A DNA stretch of 64,000 nucleotides from Bubalus kerabau (GCF_029407905.1 NC_073630.1:33639001-33703000), one strand, 5' to 3'; positions 24,371 through 36,831 are shown, counted from the stretch's first letter. Made by a program: numbers and translations. The notes: generated by a model not told the origin, from the letters alone.

Positions 24371-24502
24371 GGGAATTCCCTGGCAATCCAGTGGTTAGGA
24401 CTTTGCACTTTCACTGCTGAGGGCACAGTTCAATCCCTGATTGGGGAACTAAGATCTCACAAGCTGCCTTAGTGCAGCCAGAAAATTAAAAAAAAAAAAA
24501 AA
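24371..24502 (+). mobile_element. CHR-type SINE with poly-A tail and TSD
   Basis: tRNA-derived head (GGGAATTCCCTGGCAATCCA, GTGGTTAGGACTTTGCACTT), then GGGGAACTAAGATCTCACAA and an A tail. The TSD AGGTGACTG is at 24362-24370 and 24503-24511. Confidence 0.9.
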
Positions 24503-24744
24503 AGGTGACTGATAGTTATCCATCCAACTAGCATTTATTTAGCACCTTTGTGGATTATGTCCTAGTGCTGATGATAAAGAATTTGAATGTATTTATGTGT
24601 ATCTAGCAGGGGACATGGTCAATTAAGTGACTGCAATAGAGTGGCAGGTGCCATACCACGAGAACACAGAGTGAGCAAGCAACTAATCTAGCAGGACAGG
24701 GGTTTCTCAGAGGAAGTCACCTGTGACAGAGACCTGAGGAGCAT

Positions 24745-25540
24745 CGATTCAGTTCAGTCGCTCAGTCGTGTCCTACTCTTTGTGACCCCATGAATCGCAG
24801 CACGCCAGGCCTCCCTGTCCATCACCAACTCCTGGTGTTCACTCAGACTCATGTCCATTGAGTCAGTGATGCCATCCAGCCATCTCATCCTCTGTCGTCC
24901 CCTTCTCCTCCTGCCTCCAATCCCTCCCAGCATCAGTCTTTTCCAATGAGTCAACTCTTCACATGAGGTGGCCAAAGTACTGGAGTTTCAGCTTCAGCAT
25001 CATTCCTTCCAAAGAAATCCCAGGGCTGATCTCCTTCAGAATGGACTGGCTGGATCTCCTTGCAGTCCAAGGGACTCTCAAGAGTCTTCTCCAACACCAC
25101 AGTTCAAAAGCATCAATTCTTCAGCGCTCAGCCTTCTTCACAGTCCAACTCTCACATCCATACATGACCACAGGAAAAACCATAGCCTTGACTAGACGGA
25201 CCTTTGTTGGCAAAGTAATGTCTCTGCTTTTGAATATGCTATCTAGGTTGGTCCTAACTTTCCTTCCAAGGAGTAAGCGTCTTTTAATTTCATGGCTGCA
25301 ATCACCATCTGCAGTGATTTTGGAGCCCAGAAAAATAGTCTGACTCTGTTTCCACTGTTTCCCCATCTATTTCCCATGAAGTGATGGGACCAGATGCCAT
25401 GATCTTCGTTTTCTGAATGTTGAGCTTTAAGCCAACTTTTTCACTCTCCACTTTCACTTTCATCAAGAGGCTTTTGAGTTCCTCTTCCCTTTCTGCCATA
25501 AGGGTGGTGTCATCTGCATATCTGAGGTTACTGATATTTC
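24745..25540 (-). mobile_element. BovB LINE, 5'-truncated (about 0.8 kb)
   Basis: Reverse-strand copy from the (TCAGT)n tail through the ORF C-terminal half to just past the complement of the YADD region (CATCTGCATATCTGAGGTTA at 25511-25530). The frame survives as several open pieces (24754-24975, 25121-25366, 25302-25499) separated by frameshifts. Confidence 0.95.
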
Positions 25541-25654
25541 AGGAGGGAGCCAAAAGCAGGGTGTCGGGGGGAGGGTTCTGAACAGAGGGAAAGGCGTGGC
25601 ACTGTCCCAGGCTCCAGCCAGACACAGCAATTCAGAAAATGCAGAGAACATTTG

Positions 25655-25760
25655 TTAGCTGTCATTCATCCAACAAACAGAAATATTAAGCACCGACAGT
25701 GTGCCAGGCCCTATACTAACGTCAGTTATAGAGTCAAAGCAACGATCTTCATGTGTTTGC
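25655..25760 (-). mobile_element. L2 LINE 3' end fragment
   Basis: CATTCATCCAACAAACAGAA, then TTAAGCACCGACAGTGTGCCAGGCCC, is the reverse complement of the L2 3' terminus. Confidence 0.6.
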
Positions 25761-26358
25761 TCTGTAGTCAGGAAGTAACATTAACACATTACAAATAATT
25801 GCAGGACAGTACATAAGTAGTGGAATAGACAGACATGTACAAAGGCTGCAGTAGAACAAAGGAGGAATAATAAATTATGTTTAGAGGTTTGAAGGAAGGC
25901 TGGACATTTTTTTTTTTTTTTTTACCACAATCCAAAAGTTAAAGGGACTTTTTGTTCAGTTTTTACTTAGGTGCTTAATTCTGAATTCAAGATTGTACTA
26001 CCAAGGTAATTATGTTTGTTTTCGGCTGGTTTCAGAATAAGAAACCTAGAGTAAGTGATCAGAACAATGCTTGTGGAGTCCACTCATTCTATTTGGGAGA
26101 TTGTTTCCACGATGGAGAAAATGATTTGCTAACTCAAAGGTTGCAGGAGAAACTTTAAAGGCCATCTACTTCCATTGCATTTGGCTTTATGTAAACCCAA
26201 TATATGTAGTTCCTTAGGGTAGAAGATTGAAGTAAACAATCAACTCAAGTACTCTGTATTAATATAAATTAGTATCTTGGAATGATGTGTTGCTCAGTTT
26301 TTTTTTTTTTTTTTTAGTACATTTCCACTTCTGAAAGCTTGATCATACCTTGTATCAA
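25761..26358. other. Unclassified sequence
   Basis: T-runs at 25909-25923 and 26299-26317. Nothing else was recognised. Confidence 0.4.
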
Positions 26359-26366
26359 CACAATTG

Positions 26367-26568
26367 AATTAGTTTAATACATATTTTTAAAAAATATGTA
26401 TTCATTTACTTGGCTGTGCCGGGTTTAGCTGTGGCACGATGGATCTTTATTTGCAACATGCCAACTCTTAGTTGAGACATGTGCGATCTACTCCCCGACC
26501 AGGGATCGAACTCAGACCTCCTGTATTAGGAACATGGAGTCTTAGCCATTAGACCACCAGGGAAGTCC
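26367..26568 (-). mobile_element. CHR-type SINE with 8-bp TSD
   Basis: TTCATTTACTTGGCTGTGCC, CCCCGACCAGGGATCGAACT and terminal ACCACCAGGGAAGTCC on the reverse strand. The TSD CACAATTG is at 26359-26366 and 26569-26576. Confidence 0.88.
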
Positions 26569-26756
26569 CACAATTGGATGAATGTAGATGATTAAAATGA
26601 AAACCTGGATTCAGAATAGCTGGGAAAACTATAAGCACTATTAACATATATAAATAAGAGTAAATTATATTGATTGCTAGAAATTAATTCCTAGACAAAT
26701 AATATTTTAAGAAAACAAAATTATTCTAAAGTAAGGACTTTTTTTTGTTTTCTTCT

Positions 26757-26963
26757 GAAGAGCAAGCGTCTTTTAATTTCATGGCTGCAGTCACCATCCG
26801 TAGTGATGGAGCCCAAGAAAATAGAGTCTGTCACTGTTTCCACAGTTTCCCCACCTATTTGCCATGAAGTGATGGGACCAGATGCCATGATCTTAGTCTT
26901 TTCAATGTTGAGTTTTAAGCCAGACTTTTCACTCTCCTCTTTCACTCTCATCAAGAGGCTCTT
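26757..26963 (-). mobile_element. BovB LINE internal fragment, joined to L1
   Basis: Reverse-strand BovB covering the 'SLLMRVKEESEKSGLKLNIE' to 'KRRLLFRRK' part of the ORF. It lacks the BovB 3' tail; instead its 3' side ends near an A-rich stretch (T-run at 26739-26746 on +). On its 5' side it abuts L1 directly. Confidence 0.9.
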
Positions 26964-27820
26964 TTTCAATTATGGTTTCCTCAGGGTATAAGCCCAGTCA
27001 TGGGATTGTTGTGTCATATGGTAGTTTTATTCCTAGTTTTTTAAGGAATCTCCACACTGTTCTCCATAGTGGCTGTATCAATTTACATTCCCGTCAACAG
27101 TAGAAGAGGGTTCCCTTTTCTCCACACCCTCTCCAGCATTTATTGTTTGTAGACTTTTTGATGATGGCCATTCTGACCGGGTGAGATGACAACCTCATTG
27201 TTTTGATAGTTCTGATTCGCATTTCTCTAATAATGAGCGACGCTGAGCATCTTTTCATGTGTTTATTAGCCGTCTGTATGTCTTCATTAGAGAAATGCTT
27301 GTTTAGGTCTTCTGCCCACTTTCTGATTGGGTTGTTTGTTTTTCTAGCATTGAGCTGCATGAGCTGCTTGTATATTTTGGAGATTAATCCTTTGTCAGTT
27401 GTTTCATTTGCAATTATTTTTTCTGGTTCTGAGGGTTGTCTTTTCACCTTTGTAAAGTTTCCTTCACTGTGCAAAAGGTTTTAAGTTTAATTAGGTCCCA
27501 TTTAAAAATTTTTTATTTTTATTGTCATTAATCTAGGAGGTGGGTCATAGAAGATCTTGCTGTGATTTCTGTCAAAGCGTGTTTTACCTATGTTTTCCTC
27601 TAAGAGGTTTATAGTTTCTGGTCCTACATTTAGGTCTTTAACACATTTTGAGTTTATTTGTATATATATGATGTTAGGAAGTGTTCTAATTTCATCCTTG
27701 TACAGTAGCTGTCCAGTTTTTCCCCCAGCACCACTTATTGAAGAGACTTTCTTTTCTCCATGGTATATTCTTCCTTCCTTTGTCAAAGATAAGGTGCCCA
27801 TAGGTGCGTAGGGTTATCTC
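26964..27820 (-). mobile_element. L1 LINE ORF2 C-terminal region
   Basis: Reverse-strand L1. In sense order it encodes the 'LNVGPETINLLEENIGKT' segment (27502-27801) and then, after a frameshift near 27490, 'KRQPSEPEKI...' through the C-terminal Cys-rich CWRGCGEKGTL motif (27094-27474), where a stop occurs. Endonuclease and reverse-transcriptase domains are absent. The 3' end is replaced by BovB. Confidence 0.92.
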
Positions 27821-28553
27821 TGGGTGAAGAAAGGGCTTTTATGATATATGGGGATTTGGGTATTTGACAGAAGGTACTACAAATAAATGTGGCAGACCTT
27901 AAAAAATGCACTTAGGAGACCAGAGTGATTAGTGAGGCCCATTGAGACCCAGCAAACTGGAGTTTCCTGTTCAGACTGACACATCCACAGGTCGGGCCTC
28001 ACCTGTGCACCTTCTCATTTTTGCCTGTGCTTGCTCTCTGTACCTCCATGCTTAAGAATGACATCCTTGCCTTGACAGCCCAAGTACCCAGAAGAGTAAG
28101 GAGAGAGATTAAAGAGGTAGGGTTATAGGGGTGTCTGTTGACTTGTTCTTAAATTTATAAGTGAGAGAAATAATAAAATGCACATACCTTATCAATTAAT
28201 ATTCACACAATTTTACATGGTTTTCTCATTGTTCTATTTGAAATTGGTATAAAAATTTCAAAAATTTGAAATTTAGTGTAAAATCTGGTTTACTTTAAAA
28301 TTTACCTGCTACTAAAGTATATTTTTTCAATGAAAAATAAATAATTCTATTTGTTATTTAGAATAAAAATATATATTAAAAATAATGTCTAATTGACTGG
28401 CAATATGGAAAATAAAGCATGTATTTCATCTGTGGAACTAAAATAAGATCAGAAGAAAAAGTACATTCTTTATATTGTAGTAAAAACAATCAGATAACTT
28501 AAAGGAGGGGCCAACCATCTAGAGGATGGAAAGTCTTATATTTGACATCACTT
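27821..28553. other. Unclassified sequence
   Basis: No feature was recognised. Confidence 0.45.
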
Positions 28554-28770
28554 GATAGGTGACTTAGGAATAAAGAATCCTGCCGATGCAGGAGACACAG
28601 GAATTGAGGGTTCAATCACTGTATCAGGAAGATCCCCTGAAGAAGGGAATGGCAGCCTGCTCTAGTATTCTTGCCTGGAAAATCCCATGGACGGAGGCGC
28701 CTGGCAGGCTACAGTCCATGGGGTTGTGAAGAGCTGGACATGACTTAGTGACTGAGTACGCATGATAGCT
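28554..28770 (+). mobile_element. Bov-tA SINE
   Basis: tRNA-derived head (AATAAAGAATCCTGCCGATG) followed by the BovA body (GATCCCCTGAAGAAGGGAAT to GACATGACTTAGTGACTGAG). Moderately diverged, with no clean TSD. Confidence 0.9.
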
Positions 28771-30864
28771 TCCTAAACAAAGTAGTTGTCTCCAGCCAAG
28801 CTGACTGTTGTGCAGAAGAGTGACCTTGAAGCAAGAACTGACACAGTTCTCGGTCGCACATTTCCTTTCTTACGGAATATTAAGCAACTGGAATGAGTTT
28901 GGGGCCCCTTGCTTTAGTATCTTTAGAGAGGACCTAGAGAAAAGAATCTGGAATATATTTGTCAGATTTGTACTTGATGCAAGTCAAGACTCCAAAGGAT
29001 AGAAGTAAAGTTCAAGTTGTTTTACATACAGAGAAGTATGGTGCTTTTGTAATTTAAACACATAATTTGACTCAGCAAAAGAAAAGAAGGAAAAGACCAG
29101 GGGAAAGTCTGGTATAAGTTGAATATTAATGATACAATGTCATTATTTTAAAACGTCTGTCCCATGATGATTGTGGTTTTTGTTAATTCTGTATTTGTGA
29201 AAGGCCAATGTACTTTAAAAACTAAAAGGTAAAACTGAAGACTGCTGAAAAGTAACCCAAATGATATAAAAGAAAGAAAAAGGTCATATGTGAGTACATA
29301 TTTAAGAAATCAGGATGGTTCAGTCCAGAAAATTAAAAAAATAACAAATGAGCTTAAAAATTACTTAAATAGATGCTTTTAAGTACAGGAAGGAATTTTT
29401 TAAGTAAGAGGAAGGTTGATTATTTTGTTTTTAAATTGAAATGGAAGGAAAAGTTCAGTAAAGGCAAAAAGACATTTTGATGACTATCAGATTGATAGCT
29501 ATTAGAGGAGACAAGGAGAATAGTGAAATTACCATCCTGGAAATCTTGACTGAGATAATGAATGGTTGTTTTTCCTGAAAATTTGAGATATTTACTTACT
29601 TGAAAAATACTTGGCAGATGACTTGAATTGTCTTGTCTACCATTCCCGAGACTATAATTTGAAGTTTGCCAAAAACTCTGAAATAAATGATGTTTTAATT
29701 TAAATAAATGAAAGGCAGAGCTATGTAATGTTATTTTTGAGAGTCCTATGAGATGCATTAGAGAAACTTACATTTTATAATTAATTTCTTAATTGCCTGA
29801 AAATTTCTCTTTCTTTTATCTTTTTTTGGGGAGATACTCATCTCTCTGTGCAGTAGTCATACATCTTGCCTTAGGTTTATTCATTTAAGGAGAGGGAGGG
29901 TGCCCTGGGGACTGTTGGAGAATAATGGGCAGATGGGCTGATTTCTTGCTTATTAGTAAGCTGGGATGCTTTGACTTTAAACTTCTTCCTGAGGGAGAGG
30001 AGCCACTTAAAATGAGGTTTACTCAATCATGGAAATATAATTAAAAATAAAGATATTATTTCGTCTCCCCCACCCCTCACTTATTTCTAATTTTTGGTAT
30101 TCTGGTTTGATTTGGTGACTTGTGTTATCACTGATGAATCCTTAAATGGACCAGTGGTTTGTTCTTTTGTTCTTTGGTTATCAGAGTAGGACAGATGTAA
30201 CTGCAGGGTTCAGCGGGAGGTAGCCAGGAGAAGCCTCTCATTAAAGAAGAATTGGGAAATCCCATCTGAAAATCCTTCCTCCTATTATTTTGTAAATGTA
30301 GAACACATGATGAATAAAACAGTGAGATCCTTAATCTCAAATGGAAGGGTATGTGAGAACTGCAGTAAACCCTATGCTTTCTTCCTTCCTTGTCTTTTTT
30401 TTTTTTCTTCCCTTAAACAAAACCTTCATATTACTCAAGCATAGCAGGTTTTGAGGTAGTCCCATTCGATGTAATTACTGTGTGATCAAATTGAAGTGTA
30501 ATCCCTCTATGAGCCCAATAGAGTACTTTAGAAATAAAGAGCTTCTCAAACCAAAGCATCCCAAATATCCATGGCAGAGATGTTAATGCCCTCACACATG
30601 AATCAAAGCATTATCTTGACTCTAATTAACAGTTCTATTTACTGTACTACCCTGGCTACACACAGTATTTGAAAAACATATGCAACTGTGGTTTGCGGGG
30701 GAGAAACACATGAGGAATGTTTTGAATCCATCTCTTGTTTTTTTCCTATAATTCCAGTTGGCTTCTATGTTTAGAAAACCCATTGTCCCATGGATTTGTC
30801 CCAGACCTGGGGCACAAACTGTATGGAAAGTCAAGGGCATGGGTTAAATATAAGCAGTGAAAGA
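28771..30864. other. Unclassified AT-rich sequence
   Basis: No exon, RNA or confident repeat. A 112-codon minus-strand open frame (29420-29758) resembles no known protein and lies in AT-rich DNA. Confidence 0.45.
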
Positions 30865-30990
30865 GTGGAAATGTGAACTGGAGGACCTGTGTTGCAGCCT
30901 GTCTCTGCCACTGACTGGGGTTTGCTTTGGCTAGTACTTAACCTCTTTGAGCTACAAGTCTCCTCCCATGTAAAATGAGAGAACCGAGGA
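30865..30990 (+). mobile_element. MIR SINE fragment
   Basis: TGTCTCTGCCACTGACTGGG, TACTTAACCTCTTTGAGCTA and CCCATGTAAAATGAGAGAAC match the MIR core and 3' side. Confidence 0.7.
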
Positions 30991-31234
30991 GAACCGCTTC
31001 ATAGAGGGTTCTGGTGTTAGACCAAGGGCAATAATCTAGGTGAAGTCACCTTGTGAATGCCATGTGCTATGATACCAATTTGGTTTCTCACTGGGGAACT
31101 GAACTCTGTTTTCCCAGTGGGGCATAAGAGGGATTCCAGAGCAATGACAAATCAATCTTTCTTTCTCTGAGTCCTTTTCTTGCCAGTTATTCCTCATTCC
31201 TGCCTTTACACTTACTCATTTTTGATCATTTGTA

Positions 31235-31560
31235 AGTTTTAGTTTTTAGTTGAATTAAATTCAATTTACAATATTGTGTTAGTTTTAGGTGTAGTACAGC
31301 ATAGTGGTTCAATATTCTTATAAACTCCCTTTAAATTTATTACAAAATCATGGCAATGTTTCCAAATGCTGCATAGTATATCCTTGCTGCTTACCTGTTT
31401 TATACATAGTAGTTTGTATCTCTTAATCCCCTACCCCGTCTTGTCTCCTCTCTCCTTCCCTCTCTCCAGTGGTATCCAAAAATTTGTTCTCTATATCTGT
31501 GAGTCTGTTTCTGTTTTATTTTTCAGATTCCACCTATAAGTGTTAACATACAGTATTTGC
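31235..31560 (-). mobile_element. L1 LINE 3'UTR fragment
   Basis: Complement of an artiodactyl L1 3' region: AATTTACAATATTGTGTTAG, GTTCTCTATATCTGTGAGTC and CAGATTCCACCTATAAGTG. Confidence 0.75.
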
Positions 31561-32309
31561 CTTTTAACTGTTTTCCCAAAGGGATTCACTGAGAGTATAG
31601 ATTATTAATTTCCCAATCTGGTAATTTTGGTGTTGAGATTCTGGAAATAGATGGAGAGATGTTTGTGTGGTTCCCAGATCTTCCACTTAGCAATCAGGGA
31701 AGGCTGTAACATGTCTGTGAGGTGTTTTCAAAGGCAGCTGCTTCTGTTTTCCAAAGTCAGTGCTACCAGCGACAGATGTAAGAATCGGTTTAGTACAGCC
31801 AGCCATAGTGTTTTCTGTCTCATAGGATAGTGTTCCTAAGCTGAGTTAGAACACTCACTTAGACACTTACAGATATATCTTTTCTGAAAATATCTGCTAT
31901 CAGGCAGGTGAAATATTCTTCTCTTACCCAGGAAAGCAATGAGTTCCTCCCAGAAGAATCAAATTTTAGAGTGAGTTTTGGAAGAGGGTCCAGCCGACAT
32001 TCACTATACTACAAAGGAGTGTCCATTAGCAGAAGCATCTGCGCCCTGGTGGAAAAACAAATGCTGCTGTTTGCCCATGTGGGTTATTTAAATTAGATTA
32101 CACTTGAGAAACATCAAACAGCCTCTTTCTGGTGTTTGAAAAACCAATTATTACCTGGACTTAAGAAACATGGTAAATAATCATGTATATTCCACAAGGA
32201 ATACCATGTGGCCACCAGTATGACACAGCATACATCACAATTTTGTATTACATGAGGTGAGAATGATTGAGTGTCTTCCAGGGTTACAAGCCTGTAGAAC
32301 AACCCTGGA
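31561..32309. other. Unclassified sequence
   Basis: No feature was recognised. Confidence 0.45.
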
Positions 32310-32433
32310 AATCATACCTATAGTTTAACTTTCTTATTTTAGAAATAAAGACACTGAGCTTCAGGTAAAGTGACTTGCCAACCATCATAATATAATTAGT
32401 GGTTGATCCAGGAATGAGATTCTTGAGTCTTGA
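32310..32433 (+). mobile_element. MIR SINE fragment
   Basis: TCTTATTTTAGAAATAAAGA then ACACTGAGCTTCAGGTAAAG and ACTTGCCAACCATCATAAT match the MIR core. A Bov-tA lies immediately to its right. Confidence 0.65.
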
Positions 32434-32441
32434 CTGCTTAT

Positions 32442-32667
32442 CCTGTGCATGCATGTGTGTGTGCTCAGTTGTGTCCAACGCTTTGTGGCCCCATGAACTA
32501 TACCCCTCCAGGCTCCCCTGTCCATGTAGTTTTCCAGGCAAGAATACTGGAGTGGGTTGCCATTCCCTCCTCCAGGGAGTCTTCCCGACCCAGGGATCAA
32601 ACCTGCTGTCTCAGGTGTCTCCTTCATTGGCAGGCAGATTCTTTACTGCTGTGCCACCTGGGAAGCC
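32442..32667 (-). mobile_element. Bov-tA SINE with 8-bp TSD
   Basis: Reverse-strand Bov-tA with a (TG)n tail at the left and GTGCCACCTGGGAAGC at the right. The TSD CTGCTTAT is at 32434-32441 and 32668-32675. Confidence 0.94.
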
Positions 32668-32675
32668 CTGCTTAT

Positions 32676-33360
32676 ACTATACAGCAGACCAAAACCCAAG
32701 GTGAATAATGGATGATAGGGGAAAAAAAAAGTGTTCTCTAGGGAATTAAACCTTAGAAAATAGAGAAATACTTTAAAAAACAAAGTCAAACAAAACTCCA
32801 CATCAAATGTGAACTTTGTATTATTATCATATGCCTTTATTATATTTTTGGAGAGGAGAGATTTCTTTCCCTAGTAATAGCTACTGACAATTTGAAAAAG
32901 AAGTTTGTGGATTCGATTTCAAGTTGGGTCAAATGGAAGTTGTCATCTTCACGACTGCTCTCATTTAATAGTATCCTGAAGCCCAGCCAAGTATGTGACT
33001 ATGGTGAAAAGCAAATTAAGTGGGCATTTTCCATTTGTTTTAGGTGTATAGGGTCTAAGACAGACAGCATTGTAGGGACAATCTAACCGCCATGTGTTAC
33101 TGGCACTTGACCTCTATGTTGACAGTCTCCAGCAGTCATAGCCTTAATCTCTCTCCTACATTGTCTCATTAGCACATCTTGGATGACTGGTTGAGGAATG
33201 AGAGTGTGTCTTGACTTCCTCCTTGAACCTCCTGGTAGAATCCAGTGTGTAGGTCTATTTTCCTGCTTGCTGAGGCCAATCTGTTTTCCTGCTTGCTTTG
33301 TTTTTTTCTGTCAGTATGCTGTCATGTCAAATTAGCTGGAAGAATGGAATAAGTAAATTT
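32676..33360. other. Unclassified sequence
   Basis: TTTTCCTGCTTGCT occurs twice near 33259-33297. Nothing else was recognised. Confidence 0.4.
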
Positions 33361-33481
33361 GCTGCTGCTGCTACTGCTGCTAAGTCACTTCAGTCGTGTC
33401 CGACTCTGTGTTACCACATAGACAGCAGCCCACCAGGCTCCTCCGTCCCTGGGATTCTCCAGGCAAGAACACTGGAGTGGA
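33361..33481 (-). mobile_element. BOV-A2 SINE, single-monomer copy
   Basis: Only the tail-proximal monomer is present, from (GCTGCT)n to GAACACTGGAGTGG. It is 5'-truncated. Confidence 0.9.
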
Positions 33482-33949
33482 ATTACCAAAAAATTTCTGG
33501 AGGAAGAAGCTCTGAATTCAAGGGAAGATCCAGGTTGAATGTTGGAACAGGAATGCCTTAAAGATGGGTGAATTTGAGAAGGAAATGATACTGAGGGGAA
33601 ATCAAGATTAATTTTAAGTATGTCACAGATGTTCTCTAGATAGGCCAAAAAAGAAGAATCTCTGCTGTCTATTTGTATTTTTATGTAGCTTATAACCAGA
33701 TGGAGTTTTTTCAGTTAAACTTGTAATAACTAAGTAGTCTTGATTTATCTGCTGTCTATTCAATTGATATGCATATTCAAGAAATATGCACTGTCTGCTG
33801 TGTGACCAGCATTATTGGAAAGAAAATACTGATGAAAAGAAACTGTGACCAATACAAAGGCACCTCCTGGAGGTGGTTTTAACCTTCCTAATTTATAGTG
33901 AAGGTGGGAACAGAGAGTTTCATTGAGAAGAAAGCACCTTTGTATGTAC
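33482..33949. other. Unclassified sequence
   Basis: No feature was recognised. Confidence 0.4.
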
Positions 33950-34045
33950 CCTTGAAGGCAAGAAACATTTCTTAATTATCTTTGCATCTCTAGAATGGAG
34001 AACAGACCCCAGCACTTAGCAGGTGTACAATGATGTTTGCTGAAG
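33950..34045 (+). mobile_element. L2 LINE 3' end fragment
   Basis: TTGCATCTCTAGAATGGAGA and ACCCCAGCACTTAGCAGGTG then ACAATGATGTTTGCTGAA follow the L2 terminus order. Decayed. Confidence 0.5.
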
Positions 34046-35639
34046 GAGTATTGACAACCTTTTTGGACAAATATAAAGAATGAGTAAATGACTTGATTCT
34101 TTTCCACCTAATGACCTCCCTCTCTCCATTTCCCCCTATTTCCCTGCTCAGGCTACCATGTTGAGGAAGTGCATTTTGGCATCTCTAGTGGAAAATGAAA
34201 TTCATTTTCCTATGGAAAACATGTTTAAAACAGCAGTTTGGATGTAATTGAAAAACCATTTGGGGGAATGCAAAGAGTTGTGTGGGTTATCCATCAGGTC
34301 ACATATATTTTCTGGGACCAAATATGTTCAAACTTGGGAACCCAATCCTTTTTATAAATTAGGCTCTCACATCCACCTTTTATATGTATATAAATAGGCT
34401 TTTCTGCTCTTCTTATTGCTTTGACTCTGTAGAGGGAATAAAAAATATCAAGTGCCTTTCATTCACGATAAAAAGATATTTATAAAGGGATAAGTGGTGG
34501 TGTGGGGAGTTGTTCCAAGTTCATCCATGGTTTTTTTTTTTTTAAGTCAACATTGCAAGGCATTTAGTTGGGCATAAAAGATAGATATATATCAAACAGT
34601 TAACTAGCTTGTGTGATTAATACACAGAAGTAGCACAGTAATCTTGAGAGAAAGAAAATTCAGTGTCCTTTGCTGTTAGGAAAAGCTCCACGATCAGTTT
34701 GGGACTTGCACTGGGTAGATTTTAGGGAGAAAGAAGAAAAGAACAATAGGTGTTTTTTTTAACTGGGAATTACTCACAGACCCACCTCATTGATGCGGTT
34801 CATGGACGCTCATTCTAAAAGATCTGATAACATTTTCTTAAGAAAAACTTGAACACATTGTATTGTGATATATCTATCTCCTTTAAAATAAACCATTGAA
34901 CAAAACACTTGAAGACAGAAATATATGGATGAATGTGAGTAATAATTGAGGGTATTTGAACTTTATTCTGAGGATGATGAAGACTAGAAAAAATGTTTTA
35001 TGAACAACAGAAGTACAGCAGTCTGTAGGTCAGATTGAAGGAGGAAACCTGAAGGGAATGAGGTAGCAAATTCTGTTGATTTAAATAGTTCAGGTAGGAG
35101 AAAAAAGTGGTGGAACAGTGGCGACAGGAAAGAGGGGAAGACATAAGAATACATAAGATTTCCAAAGTGGAAACAAAAGATTTTACTTACTGGGTATGAA
35201 AAACTGAACAGAGAGAAGGGAAAAGTGACAGAAGTTTCTAGCCTAGTAGACATTTTCTTTCTATCCAGACTGGTGGGTAAAACTCCACAGCCTACTTAGA
35301 AGTGCCACATTTGTTTTACAGGTCTACATAATTTGTAGTATAACTGTCAGCATTTCTGTTTTCCCTAGTTATTTCTGACTTCATTTGTTGACCTTGAGGA
35401 AAGTTAGGTTCTATAGTCTCATCTGTTTTTCAGTGTCTCTGTTTTCTATCAGAAGAAAGAAAAGGAAATTGAAAATAAAGACAGCCACACCACGTTCTGT
35501 TTGATACTGAATCACTGGCTATTTAATCTGCAATTAAATTCTCTTTGAGGCATATTTTTGTCCTTTAAAATGTACGTTCATAGAATCAAGGACTTGTAGC
35601 AATAAAAAAGAAGTAGAGAATTATCTAGGAGAAAAATAA
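34046..35639. other. Unclassified AT-rich sequence
   Basis: T-run at 34531-34543. No exon or repeat was recognised. Confidence 0.45.
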
Positions 35640-35785
35640 GAGAATGCACATATATTCAGAGATGTGGAAACTAAGGTCCGGGTAAATTATATGATTTGCT
35701 GTGAGTCGTGTTGTCAGTTGATGACGGCATGCTGATGAAAACCCAGATGTGCTGACTTTCAAACCATTGCTCTTACTGTGTGCTA
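35640..35785 (+). mobile_element. MIR SINE fragment
   Basis: AGATGTGGAAACTAAGGTCC, GAAAACCCAGATGTGCTGAC and CAAACCATTGCTCTTACTG fit the MIR core and 3' side. Diverged. Confidence 0.6.
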
Positions 35786-35817
35786 TAGTAATATTGGCAA
35801 AACTACAAATAATGTGT

Positions 35818-36093
35818 GCTGCTGCTGCTGCTAAGTCACTTCAGTCGTGTCCAACTCTGCGCGACCCCATAGACGGCAGCCCACCAGGCTCCCCCGTCCC
35901 TGGGATTCTCCAGGCAAGAACACTGGAGTGGGTTGCCATTTCCTTCTCCAATGCATGAAAGTGAAAAGTGAGAGTGAAGTGGCTCAGTCGTGTCCGACCC
36001 TCAGCGACCCCATGGACTGCAGCCCACCAGGCTCCTCCATCCATGGGATTTTCCAGGCAAGAGTACTGGAGTGGGGTGCCATTGCCTTCTTCG
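35818..36093 (-). mobile_element. BOV-A2 SINE (full dimer) with 13-bp TSD
   Basis: Complete reverse-strand dimer. The TSD ACAAATAATGTGT is at 35805-35817 and 36094-36106, a perfect match suggesting a young insertion. Confidence 0.97.
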
Positions 36094-36106
36094 ACAAATA
36101 ATGTGT

Positions 36107-36789
36107 AAAATCTTCCAAATGTTTACAAATAAGATAACTGTTAAAACTTACATACATGCACAGACATGTATGTAGAGAATTTGCAGGAAATCTTGTTCAA
36201 TTTCCACTTAAATTTAGATAGTCACAAAGAACAATTTGGCATTTATCTCATCTGTATTTTTTTAAAAAGCTTTCTGTTGAAGAGAGATTTTCTGTTGGTT
36301 TCTTACACTTCTGTACATTTTGCACTGGTTTTCTTTGTTCAGATTATTTTTTCCAAGATGTTGGTATAGCATACAGCCCTAGAAGATAGCGGAGCAAAGA
36401 TCAGACTTGCTTATTATCCAGTATAATAAAGATAATGACTCCTGTGGAGTACAGATATGCTTATTGTCTGCTATAAAAGATTCAGGATCCTGAAACTTAG
36501 AGTTCCTCTCCTGTGTATAACCCATTGAGTGTGCAGATATGCATTTGAGCCTCTGTGAAAATTGAGAGTAAGGAAAATTGACACAAGTATATTGATGTCC
36601 ATGCTGCTTGCTATGCCATGAGTAATAAAGTTCTTTATCTTGGGTGCAGGAGTTTCATATCTTCTACCAACATCCATGAACCTGTAGCAGGCTAACTTCT
36701 TAGCTTGCAAGTAGTATCTCAGACCCTTCACAATTCTTAACAGTTTCTAGGTAGAGAGGTTAATGGACCTTGGAAAAGTCTGATAATTG
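36107..36789. other. Unclassified sequence
   Basis: No feature was recognised. Confidence 0.4.
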
Positions 36790-36831
36790 GCTAGGCATAA
36801 AGGAAATTTGCCTAGGCAAAAAGGAAATTTG
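36790..36831. repeat. 21-bp tandem duplication
   Basis: (G/C)CTAGGCA(T/A)AAAGGAAATTTG occurs at 36790-36810 and 36811-36831. It overlaps the left target-site copy of the BovB that follows. Confidence 0.9.

Noticed and set aside
29420..29758. 112-codon open frame on - in unique DNA
   Set aside because: No homology I recognise, AT-rich composition typical of chance frames, and no splice or promoter context.
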